From Cricetomys ansorgei (Eukaryota > Chordata > Mammalia > Rodentia > Nesomyidae): a stretch of DNA of 64,000 bases. Within the stretch, counting starts at the first letter, position 1; the number at the start of each line of letters is the position of its first letter. Below are positions 42,435 through 54,929 of this stretch, one piece after another. The notes beneath the pieces are model-generated. The model was not told the DNA's origin. It saw nothing but the letters and a program-made list of their open reading frames with translations, and ran no database searches. Position numbers and translations under genes: made by a program. Location of the stretch: positions 5,431,001 through 5,495,000 of the forward strand of contig JAMJFZ010002307.1 in the NCBI GenBank assembly GCA_026225945.1, read 5' to 3'.

Positions 42435-43187
42435 AACTTGATACTTATCTTAAAATGTTAAAAACAAACAATTTTTTGTTTTTGAAAAAAAAAAAAACCA
42501 TTTCAATAAGCCTCATAGGTTCCCATATGTAAACCTGCATGCCTAATTTAATATGACATGCACGAAATTCACTGGCTTATTTCACAGTGTCGCTTCTTTT
42601 CTGGAAAGATATGTGTCCTCTTTTACTTCAGTTTAACAAGATATAGTTTTAAATATTCTCTGTTCTGGTATTTGAACTGTAGCCATTTCTTAATTCTGGT
42701 GATATATTAATAAAGACACATGAGACATTTTTAAAGGTACAGACCTGACAGACTTCATCAGAGAGTCCAACAAGCCATCTTCCAGATTCAACTGCTTCTT
42801 AGTCCTGGCAGTTTATTCTTGTTTTAAAAAGGCCCCTTGCTCTCTCTCTTAGAAGAATATTTGCATGGTCAAAGAGGTACAATGGCTTTACTCCTCCCAA
42901 ACATTTGGCCATTGGGGACTGTCCACATTTAAAGTAGGGTGCCATCAACACAAAAAGGGCCAGCCCACACCCTGTCTGAGCCACATCCACATTTATACTT
43001 GACAAGAGGAGAGGCCGTGTCTGATGCTGCCACCGGCCTGGTGTAGCATCCAAAAGACCTCTGTATCAGCAGCTCTGTTTACACTGCGCTAAGAGAGAGC
43101 AGCTCTTGTTTACATTAGAAAACAGGCCTTTTCAGCTATAGACGTCACATCCTGCCAGGCCTCAGGCAGCAATGATTATCTTCAGTG
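42435..43187. other. Intergenic, nothing recognised
   Basis: No repeat family or exon recognised. Adenine run at 42486-42498. Confidence 0.45.
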
Positions 43188-43191
43188 AATA

Positions 43192-43785
43192 TGTTGGACC
43201 TCAGAGATCCAAACTGGGACCCCCAGGGCCCAAACCGGAACGCCGCACCCCCACAGAGACTCACAGACGGGATATCGATGCAAATAGCAAGAGGATTTAT
43301 TCCAGTATACTGGGGCCGTTCTAACACGCAGGATAGAAGCGACCCCCAGGGGCAGAAAGGAAGCCTTTTTATTTACTGTCCAAGTGGTTGCTAGGGGGCT
43401 GTACAGTTGCTAGGCACAGACCAAGTTGGTACAAGTTGATTGGTACCCAAATTGCTTTCCCATTTTGATAGGTAGGGGCCAGTTAACCTCTAAACTGATT
43501 GGCGCTAGCATATAGCAAGGTCGCGGGCTCCTAAAAAGAATACATGCTCAAGGTTCCGGGCAACTGGGTGGAGGAAACTCTTTTGCCCAAGGCCATGGGC
43601 GGTCTACGGGGGAAGGGGGAACTCTCTAGCCCAAGGCCATCTCATTTGTCTAAGAAAAGGTTTTTTCTTTAACTCTGGGAGCTCTCCAGGGTCACGGTGC
43701 ACCTGGCTTGGGCCTATACAATTTTGGTGCTCTTAGAAGCCTGACCAAAGTTTCTTAGGCCTGGGCGAGGGTCCCGACCCCCACA
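43192..43785 (-). mobile_element. Solo LTR (ERV1-like), antisense, 4-bp target duplication
   Basis: 594 bp with TGTTGGACCTC...GACCCCCACA ends on the plus strand, flanked by AATA (43188-43191 and 43786-43789). The minus strand begins TGTGGGGGTCGGGACCC and carries an aataaaaagg TATA-like box and a polyA signal (ggaataaatcc). G+C-rich ends and the 4-bp duplication suggest ERV1. A second family, different from 41802-42121. Confidence 0.8.
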
Positions 43786-43889
43786 AATATAGTGTCTGGA
43801 GATAAGTTCAAATAGACCACAACACTGAACTTTTATTTAAGATGGAAATTGGGAATTCTTTTCATGGATTCCTCCTTCTCTTGACACTT

Positions 43890-43960
43890 CGTCTCAAACC
43901 TGGGACCTCATGGGTGCGACATAAACACTCTTGACATGAAGATGCACTTCCAGCCCTTTC
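43890..43960 (-). repeat. ID-like SINE head, antisense
   Basis: caaacctgggacctcatgggtgcgacataaacactcttgacatgaagatgcacttccagccc. A diverged tRNA-derived head. Confidence 0.4.
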
Positions 43961-44404
43961 TGTGTGATAATTTTCTTCCTTTCCATCTTTATGGACTCAG
44001 TTCACTTCTACCTTTCATGACATTTGCAGTATTTTCAGCAGTACCGAATTTCCCTTCTGTGTCTTCTAGTGCAGCAACATCTTGTGCTTGATTTTTACAT
44101 TTGCCCCTCTTCTCTGGTTTCTACCAGAATTTTATTATTTAAAAAAAAAAAATTATTGAGCTTGTGGTCCTGGCTTCGATCAGAAAGCAGGCACTTGCAG
44201 TTTTAAGAAACGAGTTAAAAGACCTTATCCTTGAATCTTCTCTTTGCTCCCATGCATTAGGAAGTTCTGACGTGGCTGCCCTCCGTACTTCACCGTCAGT
44301 GGGATCTGCTCTCACAGCCAGTGCGGCCGAAAAGCTCGAGGTCACATTTGATGCCACTTTTGATCCATTGTGTATTCAAAGTATCTCCTATCTGGACACC
44401 GTAC

Positions 44405-44615
44405 TGAAATTGTTTTCTTTTCTATTTATTTTATGTATATGCCTGTTTGTACAGTGTGTGTGCAGGCCCTCTTGGAGGCCGGAAGAAGGAATCAGATCCC
44501 CTGTAAATGGAGTTACTGGCAGTTGTGAGCTACCATGTGGGTGCTAAGAACCAAACGTGGGTCCTCTGCAAGAGCAGTCAGTATGCTAAACCAGTGAACC
44601 ATCTCACCAGCTAGG
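44405..44615 (-). repeat. B3/B2 SINE, antisense
   Basis: ctatttattttatgtatatgcctg, gttactggcagttgtgagctaccatgtgggtgc, gtgggtcctctgcaagagcagtcag, gaaccatctcaccagc. Confidence 0.88.
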
Positions 44616-44639
44616 ATTTATTTTAAAAATTAGTTTTTT

Positions 44640-45080
44640 TAGAATAGCACATGACGTCATGAATCTCATTATGGTGTGTTCACACATACGTGTCACTGTT
44701 CTCTGTCATTGCTCATCTCCATCCTCCACCACCCCCAGCCCTGGCCCCTGCCTCCCTCCATCTGGTCCCCTCCCTTCGACCAGACAGCCCCTGCTCTATT
44801 CTAGTCCGTCTTTCCTTCCTGCCTCTCTTAAATGTCCTCTCGTGAACCCCAATTCTACTTCCATACGCTTCATGTACATTTATAAGTGTACCCATTTATA
44901 TATGCACCATGTGTATGTGTGATTTAAAATCTATTTTCTACACATGGAAGAACATGTGGAATTTGTTTTTCTGAGTCAGGCCTATTTTGCCTCATACAGA
45001 TTGTCAGTTCTCTCCATTTTCCTAGAAATGTCATGACTGCTCTGTGACTCTGTAACTCTCATTGCCCACACCCGACTCAT
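44640..45080 (+). repeat. L1 3'-UTR-like fragment
   Basis: ctcattatggtgtgttcacacatacgtgtc, a C-rich block and gagtcaggcctattttgcctcatacagattgtcagttctctccattttcctagaaatgtcatgac resemble the 3' end of old L1 elements. Boundaries are approximate. Confidence 0.55.
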
Positions 45081-48000
45081 TTTGATCGTTTCTCTATCCA
45101 TTCCGTCTAGTCGCAGAGTTAAAATCTCCACAGTGCATGGGAATGTGCCGCTCCAGAACCGGTTCAACAACACCATCAAATCCCACTGCTCTTGCTTCCT
45201 CCTTGACGTCCCTCGAACATCGCCTTCTTTCTCACACAGACTCTCCTTAGGATTACTTGCGTCATCCCAGGCATCATACAGCACGCAGCATCCACCAGCA
45301 CAGAGAGACACAGTCTGACACTTTGACTTTCCTAAGAGAACGTAAAACTCTTCCGGAAGCTTCTGGTCAGAACTCCCTCTCCCGTCAACGGCCAGCGCCA
45401 AACTAGCTCATTGCTGTTCCTGCTGGGGACACACTTCAGCGTTCCAGATGTGCCCACCCATGCGGTGTAACACTGTGGGAACCCAAGGTGTGCTAGTGAG
45501 AAAAAACTAGGTTCGTAAGAAGCAACGGTGCTTGCAGACTTTATTACCTGCTAAAATTCAACATTTTTTGTTGTCATTTAAGTGTTTTTTGTTTTCTTTG
45601 TGGGTTTATTTCCCCCTTAGAGGGTAGAAACTCTTAATATCTATCGGACACAACACCCAACAAGGCAGACTGAGCTACAGCTACAGGAAGTAAAAGGAAG
45701 GCCGCAGGACGTCTGCTCCACCTTCGCCCTTCCCCACAGAGCGCTTATCACCCAGACAGAAAATCAGTCAGGAGACACTGGGCTCCAGCTATGCTTTAGA
45801 CCAAATGGTTCTGACAGACAAGGCATTTCCTTTCCCCAGAAGGAGAACACAAATTCATCTGAAGGCTGTATGGAGTATTCATTAAGATAGATAACAGGAA
45901 AACATAAACCTGAAGGAAAAAAAAAAAAGCTTGAAGTCCACCATGTATCTTTTCCAGGCTCAGTAACATGACGCTGGAAGTCAACAATAAGAGGAAGATT
46001 AGAAACTCCACAAATAAGTGTTGACTACAAAGTGTGAGATAAACTCCAAAGCCTGAGGCGGATGACCACATTTGCATTTCCTTCCCTGCGGGAGCCTCAA
46101 AAATCATCAAATTCTCACCATGTCATTGTTGTTTTAACCTTATACAAAATAAAATGGGGTAAAATTTATATCCACAGGAGACTGTAAACGCGGAAGAACG
46201 CATTTTGTGGGCTTAATTGAGAATATATTCCCAAGCCTGATCATAAACTTCAAGTAACAGCCGTCAAATGAACATGCTAGTTAGCAAAGGCAAGAGAGAA
46301 CAGCCAAGCAGGAAAGTGTACTTACTGTCAATTGCAAACCACTTCAACTCTGTTCGTAAGATGTGCAAACTATCAGAGATGAGACAGTGTTCAGAATCTA
46401 ATTAAAAACAGATACAAAGTCATTTTAAAATTTCACATCATCTATTAATAAATGAAACTATACTTTTATTTGAACCATTTTTATTTATAAATGTACTTAA
46501 AAGTATTTAGATGTAGTAATTCTATTTCTTTAAATAGCATCCTACTGTTGTGTAGGGGTTGGTTTATGTTAGTTTTTTTTCACTATTAGAAGTTCTTATA
46601 ATTAATACAAAAGAAACTTGAATGACACAAATGTGCCAGCATTGTCCATCCACCGCTGAAGCCTGGTGTGGGTCGTGTCATCTTGAGGGCCTGAGGATGT
46701 GAGAACCAGGAGCCAAAAGCATAAGCCTCAGGTCAGGTCTCAGGCTTGAGACTCAGATGCCTTAGAGTCTTGTGGCCTAAGACTGGGAAGCACAGGTTTC
46801 TGAAAGGAAGAGATAACATACCACTGACAGAGAGCAGATTTGCACTTCCTTTTTTAGGGCTTCAGTGGGTTGGTTGATACTACACAGATATTGGTGTGGT
46901 CAACTTTCCTCAGCCTATTGATTCCAATTCTAGCATCTTTCAGGAACATTTTGAAGACACACCAGCCAAGAAATAATTTCCAGATATCTGGGCATTCCTA
47001 CATCCTGTCAAAGGAACACATAAAGCTAACCACCCCAGTTCCTCCTGTTGTCAGCTGGGCACCATACACCATCTGCTCACTCACACTTTATCTTCAAACA
47101 AGGGTAATAATGAAGCCAGGATTCTATCTGGGCGCTGCAAACTATCGCATATGCAAATAAATGAGGAGGTCACTTTCTTGAGCCAATTTTACCTTCCCCC
47201 CAACATTTTGTAATCTAGATGGAATGAGGAATAGTTATCAGCACAAGGTGCTGATAAAGTCAAAACATCTTGTTTACATCACAAGGAAAGAAGACCCACA
47301 CAACATTATTTTCCTATAATGCTCACGTCATGCCTAGTGTTTATCACTACCCTCTTGTATTATTCCAGCTGTAGTCCTTCTGTCTTCAAGAAGTACCCCA
47401 GCATGGTTCTTCATCTGGTAAAATGACCAAAATATTGACCTCTGAAGGTTTGTCTGAATGGACATCTTTTTGTCTTTTTTTCATTGACCTTACCTCAAGG
47501 CATTGAAATACTCCCAGAGTTTTTCTGTATTCCAGATAGATTCTGATTCTATTGTGGAGGTGTTGCTTGGTTTCCTTTTGGGAGTCAGGACCAGTCACAA
47601 CAGCTGACACTATAACATTCATCTTTGCCTATTAATTGAGAGGCCCGAGGAGTGCAAAGTGGTTAGGTGACATCAGTGGAGTCACTGTGTCTCTGTTTGA
47701 AAGCATTCTTTCCTCTGTAACTGAGACTTCTAGGCAGCCAAGTGTACAGTCATGGGAACAAGAAGAAAAGCATACATTTTCAAGTGGGTCAAAGGCACAA
47801 GAATGGAAAGTACCACTGCTATTTCCACTTCGTGATTACTGGATCAGTGAGTCTTGATGTCATGTATTATGTCACGTATTAGGTACCAATTCAGAGTGTA
47901 TGCAGCCGTTTGGAGACCCTTGCCCCAGCCGGATGAGATACTGCTCCTAGCTATGCTGCAAATGTCTCTGAAAGGCCATCCTACTGCTCCACCACTCTAT

Positions 48001-48870
48001 CTGCTTCAGGAGGCCAGTGAATTCCAGGAGCATGGACCCACTGATACGCTCCCTTTGCTCTGACGTGAGTTGGTTGACCACAGACAATGCTCTGCGAACT
48101 ACCACGATGGTGCATAAGGCATTTTGCAGGCTTGTTGCAGAAATCTTTCTGGAATAAGCATTCCAATACCAATAAGTGTGGAAGAGAGATGTATTTACTG
48201 GAGGACCAAAGGCCTTGGTAATGGGTCCGCTTTGCAATTCATTTTATAGTCAGGAACCACAAGGTCAGGTGGGCATGCAAGATTTTACAGAGGTGTGTGT
48301 GGCAGTCAGCAGGTTGTTAAGGCAACGGTCCATTGTTTCAGTTCTTTCTCCAGGTCGTTCTGTTCCAGGTAGCAAGTGAAGTCATGCTTGGCAAATAGGC
48401 ACTACAAGCAATGGAGTACGTAAATCATGAAATAAATCAGTTAAATCACTGCCTAATAATTTATCTTTTCTACTTTATTCTACACCTGGAACAATACTGT
48501 GTCAGAGTTCACTGTTGGAATCGGCACTTTGGGATGGCTGGAGCTAACTTGGCATGGGTGAGTGAAAAGACCATGTTGTTGAGACCACAAGTGACCTCCA
48601 TTCCTGTCACCATGGTCCTTTGTTTATGAGCCCATTGGTCAATGATGAGCCTGACTGAGAAAAGAGGCTGCTGGTGTGTCTGTAGAACGGACTGATTTAT
48701 GCACTTGGCTGTTAAATTCTCCTCTTCTAAGAAGCCATCCTTTGGTGAGTATTAATGTGGCACACAAATACCTTTGCTTTTAAGATGCTCATTCTGGGAG
48801 GTGTAGCTGTGTATTTTTGTCTCCAAATTATCTAATTAAGTGGTTAATTTCCTCCTTTTCCTCCTTTCTC
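45081..48870. other. Intergenic, no gene recognised
   Basis: Long stretch with few recognisable SINEs. Open frames up to about 139 codons show no known domain and no splice context. Confidence 0.45.
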
Positions 48871-48874
48871 TCCT

Positions 48875-49015
48875 CCTCTTTAAGATACGCTCTCATCTGT
48901 CCCACTCTGGCCTCAAACATGCTCTGAAGTCGCTGACCTTATGTTTCTGATCCTCCTACTTCTACCTGCCATGTGCTGGAATTAGCAGCGTAGACTACCA
49001 GATCTGGCTCTCCTA
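48875..49015 (-). repeat. B1-like SINE, antisense, diverged
   Basis: taagatacgctctcatctgtcccactctggcctcaaac...ctgccatgtgctggaattagcagcgtagactaccagatctggc. Confidence 0.6.
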
Positions 49016-49310
49016 ATTTCTTATCCATCAGTTTTCCAGTTATGTTCTTCCCATGTTCACAGTCACACAGACCAGCCATTGAGTACAGTCTACAAATTGC
49101 TGTGTAATCTCACGTATTCTGTGGCTGTCCGGTTTTAAACGGTGCTTGCATATCATGAAGAAACATCTGTGAGCCAGGAACAAGTCTTCTCATGCTCAGT
49201 CAGCTGCTCATCGGGAATCCCTCATGAGAACTTTAGTGCTGGCTGAGAGACAGAGGTGGGGTAGGAGGAGTGGGGACCCTGGACATTTGGACCACTTGTA
49301 AGTTTCATGT

Positions 49311-49478
49311 CTTTTAAAAAATAATTTTATTTTATGTGCATTGGTGTGAGGGTGTCAGCTCCCCTGAAACTGGAGTTACAGACAGTTGCGAGCTATCATG
49401 TGGGTGCTGGGAAATGAACCCTGGTCCTCTGGAAGAGCAGCCAGTGTTCTTAACTGCTGAGCCATCTGTCTAGTCCCA
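49311..49478 (-). repeat. B3/B2 SINE, antisense
   Basis: attttattttatgtgcattggtgtgagggtgtcagctcccctgaaactggagttacagacagttgcgagctatcatgtgggtgctgg, ending ctgctgagccatctgtctag. Confidence 0.9.
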
Positions 49479-49479
49479 A

Positions 49480-50143
49480 GTTATGTGTTTCCTTGGGCCC
49501 AAGCAACCGTATATATTTACATATTTTTTCCCACCAGATGATAGAATATAACCGTGCACACTCAGTTTTACGGTCTCATGTGTTAGGCAAGGCAAAACTC
49601 ACATCATTACAAGTAGTTCAACTCGCATGGAAGCTTGGTGGTCCCTGGTCAAGCACTTAACCTTTACAAAGGCTCAGTAACAGAGCAATAGTCCCCCTGC
49701 ACCCTCCCAAAAAGGAGTCTTTTCTGCAGATGATGTTAGAGCCTTGTTCTAAAAGTCTAAAATCTTGTGTTGTGTCTTCACCTTTGGGGGCTCTTGAAGG
49801 CCCTGGACAGCAGTAGCTACTGCTACTTTAAACTCGGCTGCATTGTTGTGTCATGTGGCTCCAGTTGGCACAGCAGCTTCCATGAAGCCTAGGTCTGTTG
49901 CTCTCTCTTGCTCTGGGTTCTACTCAGGGCTAGCTGCTTTTCGAGTCACTCAGTAACATGCCACAGTTAAGACTAGGCTGACTCCCAAATTGAAGGAGGC
50001 CTTCCCCATTGTGTTCTTGCTTGTGGGATGGGCAGGATGCAACAGCTGACACTTGACCTAAAAGCAGAGGCCTTGAAATGTCTTCTGGCATCAGTCCCTT
50101 ACAAACTTCTCATAGGGAAAAGGTCCCAGAGTTTGTGTGTGTA

Positions 50144-50174
<31 letters not shown>

Positions 50175-50875
50175 ATGTATATATATATGTTAATAATTGT
50201 TCATTGTTGTTCGTATTAAAACTATTTATTAACACATTATATTACAAATCTCAGGGATCCAATACCCCAGCGTCTTAGGCAGAGAGCTACCTCCAAGCTT
50301 CCTCACCCCACTCTCTCCTCCTGGTTCTCCCTCATATTCCTGCTCCGCCTCCTCCTCCCTGCTCCCTCCTTGCTCCTCCCCCCAGTCTCCCAGGTGTTTT
50401 TCTTCCTGTTTTCACACAGATCCTCAATAAACAAATGAACAGGAACCTCCTGCTGGAGTTGGAAGCTGGGGATGGCACAGAAGTGTAAACAAGTAAAAAG
50501 CGGATCTTAACTAAAATATTATCCACAACTAAAACATCCCACAACATTTATATATATATATATTATGTGTGTGTGTGTTGGGGGGTTGTGTCACAAGTTT
50601 ATTTTTCACACTATCTAGAAAAGGCACGCATTTCACACCCTGTGAGTGTGGACAAGTATGTTGTAAAGGTGAATGTACTCCTGCATTCCAACCTCCCTAA
50701 GCCCTTGGATCCTTCACAGTCTACTTTTGATTTGATCTTTCAAACACAGATAATGCTTCCTCAGCCTTCACACCCTGGAGTAGTTATCCCCCTATACATT
50801 TTTAGATGAATCGAGAACTTTTATCATAATTTCATGAAAGCTGATGAATGGAAGGAAGGTTCATATCTCAGAAAG
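49480..50875. other. Intergenic with TA/TG microsatellites
   Basis: TA/TATG tracts at 50140-50190 and 50548-50580. CTCC-rich run at 50295-50390. No gene recognised. Confidence 0.5.
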
Positions 50876-50879
50876 TGAT

Positions 50880-51150
50880 TTTATCTGAGTGTATACTTCG
50901 TGTGCGATGTGCATACACACGCCCAGGTGCATGAAGAGATCAGAGGTTGATTTCCTCTATTGTTCTTCACCTTATTGTTTTGAGGCAGGGTCTCTCTCTC
51001 TCACTGGAGCTCACTGAGCCCAGAGGATCCTCCTGTCTGGCTCCTCAGTGCTGGGATTACAGTTGAACGTGAGTACTATGGCTAAAACTCAGGTCCTTGT
51101 GCTCGCACTGTGTATGCTTGACTGACTAAGTCATCTCCTCGGCCCCTATT
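50880..51150 (-). repeat. B3-like SINE with B1 text, antisense, diverged
   Basis: tttgaggcagggtctctctctctcactggagctcac, cctcagtgctgggattacagttg, gactgactaagtcatctcctcggcc. Confidence 0.55.
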
Positions 51151-51154
51151 TCCA

Positions 51155-53515
51155 ATCTGAAGGGACCCATTAGGAACTTGAGCATGTCACCACAGTGAGC
51201 ATGTCATTATTCCCCAAGTAACTCAGCACAGTAACTACTAACCTAGAATTTTTATTATATTAAATATTTCAACTAAAGAAGATGGCACATGTTATGGGCA
51301 AACATAACTGGTGAATGCCATGGGAGGGCAACTGAGAAAGAAACTGCATGCAGCATTGGAGTTTGTGGAGTGTGGCCCACTGGGTAGCATAATCACAATG
51401 GGCGTGTCTTGCAAAGGGCAGGGCTCCAAGAGCTACATCTCCTGTATGTCTCCTGCTGCTGCTTGGAATCCTTGTACTCATCACCCTCATGCCACACATC
51501 CCTTTCCTGGTATGAGTGGTCTGAAATCTCAAAAGGGGTCTCTAACCCTCACTGGGCGGTGTTCCTAGCACATATAACAATAGTGATGATTTTCCCTGAG
51601 CAATGCCACTTGTGTAGGGCAATGCTACGCAGTAGAATTGATGGTTCAGTTGAAACTCCAGAAAGAATAGAAACATGCATAGTCAGAGAGACTAGGTCAG
51701 GGTGTTTTTTCTAGCTGCCATGGAGCAAGTTACTAAGGGAAAAGAAATATATTCTTAGTGGCTGAGGACTTGCTAGGATCTGGAAGAAGAAACAAAGGAA
51801 GCTTGGTTACTAGGGCCCACGCATTTTGCCTATGAGAGACAGGTCTGTGATTGCCCACCGTTAAGTCAGATCAAATTTGATTTTCCTTGAGTTACAGCTA
51901 TGGAATTGCTGATGGGTTTCAGTGTGCACCTTGAGAACATAAAGATAGATAAAGAGCAGATAGATTTTCTTCTCTATATGATAAAGAAAAAGGAAAGATT
52001 CTCTTACATGTGATCCTCTGACTAACCTTAATAGAAACAGAATAAAAAAATGATTGGTTGTTACTTGGTTACCACAAACTGCAGCCTGGCAATGAAATAA
52101 TCTCTGTTGATCAGTAATAAAAAATCTATTTCTTTGTTGTACAATGTAACTATGAGAACAGAGCATATGAGAGATGTTTAGTTATGTGTGGGTATTTTCA
52201 TGGTAACCTGTTTAAAGGGTTTTGTTCAAAGGTTATTATATAAGATGTATGGAAAAAATATAAAGGGAGAAGGAGAAGAGACAGAAGTTTGGTAACACCA
52301 AGGAAAGAGAGAGGGGGGGAGAGGAAGAGGGAGAAGAGGGAATATGTGTGTGTTTATGAGAAAGTGTGCATATATGTATGTTTTTATAGGAAAAAACAGT
52401 AGAGAAAATATTTAAATATAGAGAAAAAGTCTTAATAAGAGAAAAAAGTTTGTATTGAGAGGATAAAAGGAATTAAAAAAGCTGACAGAGAGAGAGCGCA
52501 CGCCAGCGAGCTGGAATGGAAAAAGACATTTGAATGAAGGGAGAAGCCTGAATAAAGAGAAAAGTCTGGTCCCATCTGTAAGAGATGTGTTTATTTAGAT
52601 TATTTACATTATTTGCTGACTCTCCCTCTCCCTCCCAGGTCTCTGAACTCCTGTTGGGGCTGGATCTCAGCACATTTTATGTGAAGGAACGGAGTGTCCA
52701 CAGAGTTTTGTATCTGCAGAAGATGTGGAATCGTGTGTTGAGGGTTCCTAAGTGACAGCTGTATATATCGCATATAGATCCAATACGTACAGCTTGTGGA
52801 TGGTTGGGCTTTTATAGCAAACACGGTCGCGTTTGCATGTGTCCTGCTCTAGATTCCTTACATGATGTATGTATTTGAGCCGAGGACAATTATCTTCCTA
52901 CCTCTGTAGCAACAGTACAGGGTAAACATGATGGCGTAGGTGACAGGTGTAGGCAGAATGACTTCTCAAGGCTGTCCGATCTATATGTAAGAGGCTCATG
53001 AGAGGTAGAAGATACTACTAACATGAGCAAGAGAAAGCCTGTTCAGGAATCTCCGAAGTGTTCTTTATAAACATATTTAACAGGAGGTGGGTAGAGAAAC
53101 ATAAATGGCAACAGAAAAAACAGTAGGTTTTGGTTGTTTAAAGGCAGAAACTAAAATCCATTGGCCATCTATATCTTCGATTCAACCACCCATAGATAGA
53201 AAATATTAAGAGAAAAATCACTCTGCTTTAAATATGTACAGACGCCTTTCCTTTTCATTTTTATTCTCTAAACAAAATAATATAAATTTATTATACATAT
53301 AGTATAATTCATATGTAGTATAAATTTATTCAGTGAAAATATTGTGATAGGTATGTCAGATTCTCTAGCAATGATGTGACTCACACATGAGAATATGCAG
53401 ATATTATGCCATCTCATGTTATGAGCTTGAGTACCTGAGGATTTTGCATCTGCACAGGTCCTGGAGCAGATTCCTTCACATGCTCCAAGGGTTGACTGTA
53501 CATTCAGCTCAGAGG
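51155..53515. other. Intergenic, no gene recognised
   Basis: A purine-rich block lies at 52260-52350. AT-rich stretch at 53270-53340. No exon or named repeat assigned. Confidence 0.45.
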
Positions 53516-53524
53516 ACCCTGAGT

Positions 53525-53760
53525 AGGTAAGCTGGGGCTGAAGAGATGGTTCATCAGTTTTAAGAGCACCTGAGATTCGATCATGAGGACCAGAGTTCAG
53601 ATCTCAGCACCCACGTAGGGCAGCTCACAAACAGCTGTAACACCCGTTCCATGGACTCTGATGACCTTTTCTGGCCTCTGAGGGCACCTGCTCTCATATG
53701 TGCATGCACGCACACACACACGCAAATGAAACAAAATAAATCTTAAAATAAGAGCAGGCA
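53525..53760 (+). repeat. B3/B2 SINE, sense, with CA tail
   Basis: gctggggctgaagagatggttcatcagttttaagagcac, gaccagagttcagatctcagcaccc, actctgatgaccttttctggcctctgagg, (AC)n, aataaatctta. Good pol III A-box and B-box (gttcagatc). Confidence 0.9.
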
Positions 53761-53894
53761 AGCCCCACAAGCATGCTAGCACCTAGTGATGAAGTGGAAT
53801 ATTTAAAGTCCATCACTTATTACTCTGTAAACTGATTTTAGAGTAATGAAAATGTGGACAGCTAAGATGACGGAAGCCTGAGAGAGGGGTCTAA

Positions 53895-54840
53895 TTGTGA
53901 ACCCTCGGCTCCTCCTGAGGTTGAAGAAAGGCAGCCTAGGGTCACGAAATCAGCTTCAGCATTTCCAGTAGCTATTCAGCCTATTCCAGATTTCAGGGAT
54001 AACCCTCAAGGTTGTAATGAAATAGGATGGCATCTGATAGAAATGATTGATTTAAGGCAATTTAAGGACGCCATGGTGTCGTATGGCATGCACTCGCCCT
54101 ATGTAAAACAGGTGCTGAACAATTGGATGCCGTAGCACTGGCTGTTTCTGTATGACCGGAAAGGGTTAATAGCAGCTATACGAGAGGCAGGTCTTCAGTG
54201 GTTTACCTCGTGGAGAGAAGAAGCAGTGAGTATGAAACAACAGAATAGGGCTAGGAATAAATACAGTCTGATATCAGCTCCTTGGGGAGGGTCAGTATGC
54301 TGAATTGCAGAACAGATTCAGTTTGATGACTTGACCATAATATTGTTTAGCAGCTTTATGAGCTTGGGAGAAAGAGGAACTGGGGAAAAAAGTCTACCTC
54401 ATTCATGAAAATCACACGAGGCTCAAGCGAGGCCTCCACGGACTCTTTTGCAAAGACTATCATCAGCTGTGAGTGTCGTCATCTTAGACCCTAAAGTCAG
54501 ACGGGTGTGATTGAGACCTTGGCTTTCAAAAACACAAATACAGAGTGTAAAAAAGCTTTACGTACAGGCTTTAAAGTCACATTTCACATGGATGGATCAA
54601 TGGATCAGAGCTACTGCAGATATTGGTTCCAATACTTACATGACCACTGTAATAGGACAAGCTATAGTTAGAGGTCTTAAATACCAAAATGTCTGATGCT
54701 TTAACCATGGAAGACATGGTCACTTGCAAAGAGATTGCGAACAAGCTGTTTCTAAAGGCAATGGTTTCTTTAAATATCAGCTAGAAAAAAAGGAGCAGGT
54801 GTCCGGGGTATGTAGGAGATATGGAAAAATGGCTGTGAAT
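53895..54840 (+). pseudogene. Broken betaretroviral (IAP/ERVK-like) gag remnant
   Basis: The stretch reads as a degraded gag. A capsid-like region (about 54030-54660) shows YGMHSPYVKQVLNNW and an alpha-helical carboxyl part. A first CCHC zinc knuckle (about 54698-54740, pattern CFNxGxxGH...DC with its second Cys replaced) and the beginning of a second follow. It cannot be expressed. In-frame stops occur near 54134, 54300 and 54405, and a stop precedes the first zinc knuckle near 54690. The remnant is cut off by the (TTCC)n tract at 54841. The longest open piece is 61 codons (54511-54696). No LTR, protease or polymerase is attached. The class assignment rests on motif order and is moderately secure. 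Confidence 0.75.
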
Positions 54841-54928
54841 ATTCCTTCCTTCCTTCCTTCCTTCCTTCCTTCCTTCCTTCCTTCCTTCCTTCCTTCCTTC
54901 CTTCCTTCCTTCCTTCCTTCCTTCCTTC
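54841..54928 (+). repeat. (TTCC)n microsatellite
   Basis: About 21 perfect units. It forms the 3' break of the gag remnant. Confidence 0.97.
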
Positions 54929-54929
54929 A

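Noticed and set aside
44982..45401. 139-codon minus-strand open frame
   Set aside because: Partly within an L1-like fragment. The frame does not match an L1 protein that I can recognise.
54511..54696. A functional, domesticated gag gene
   Set aside because: Only 61 codons are open. The surrounding capsid-like region has several stops and ends in a microsatellite.
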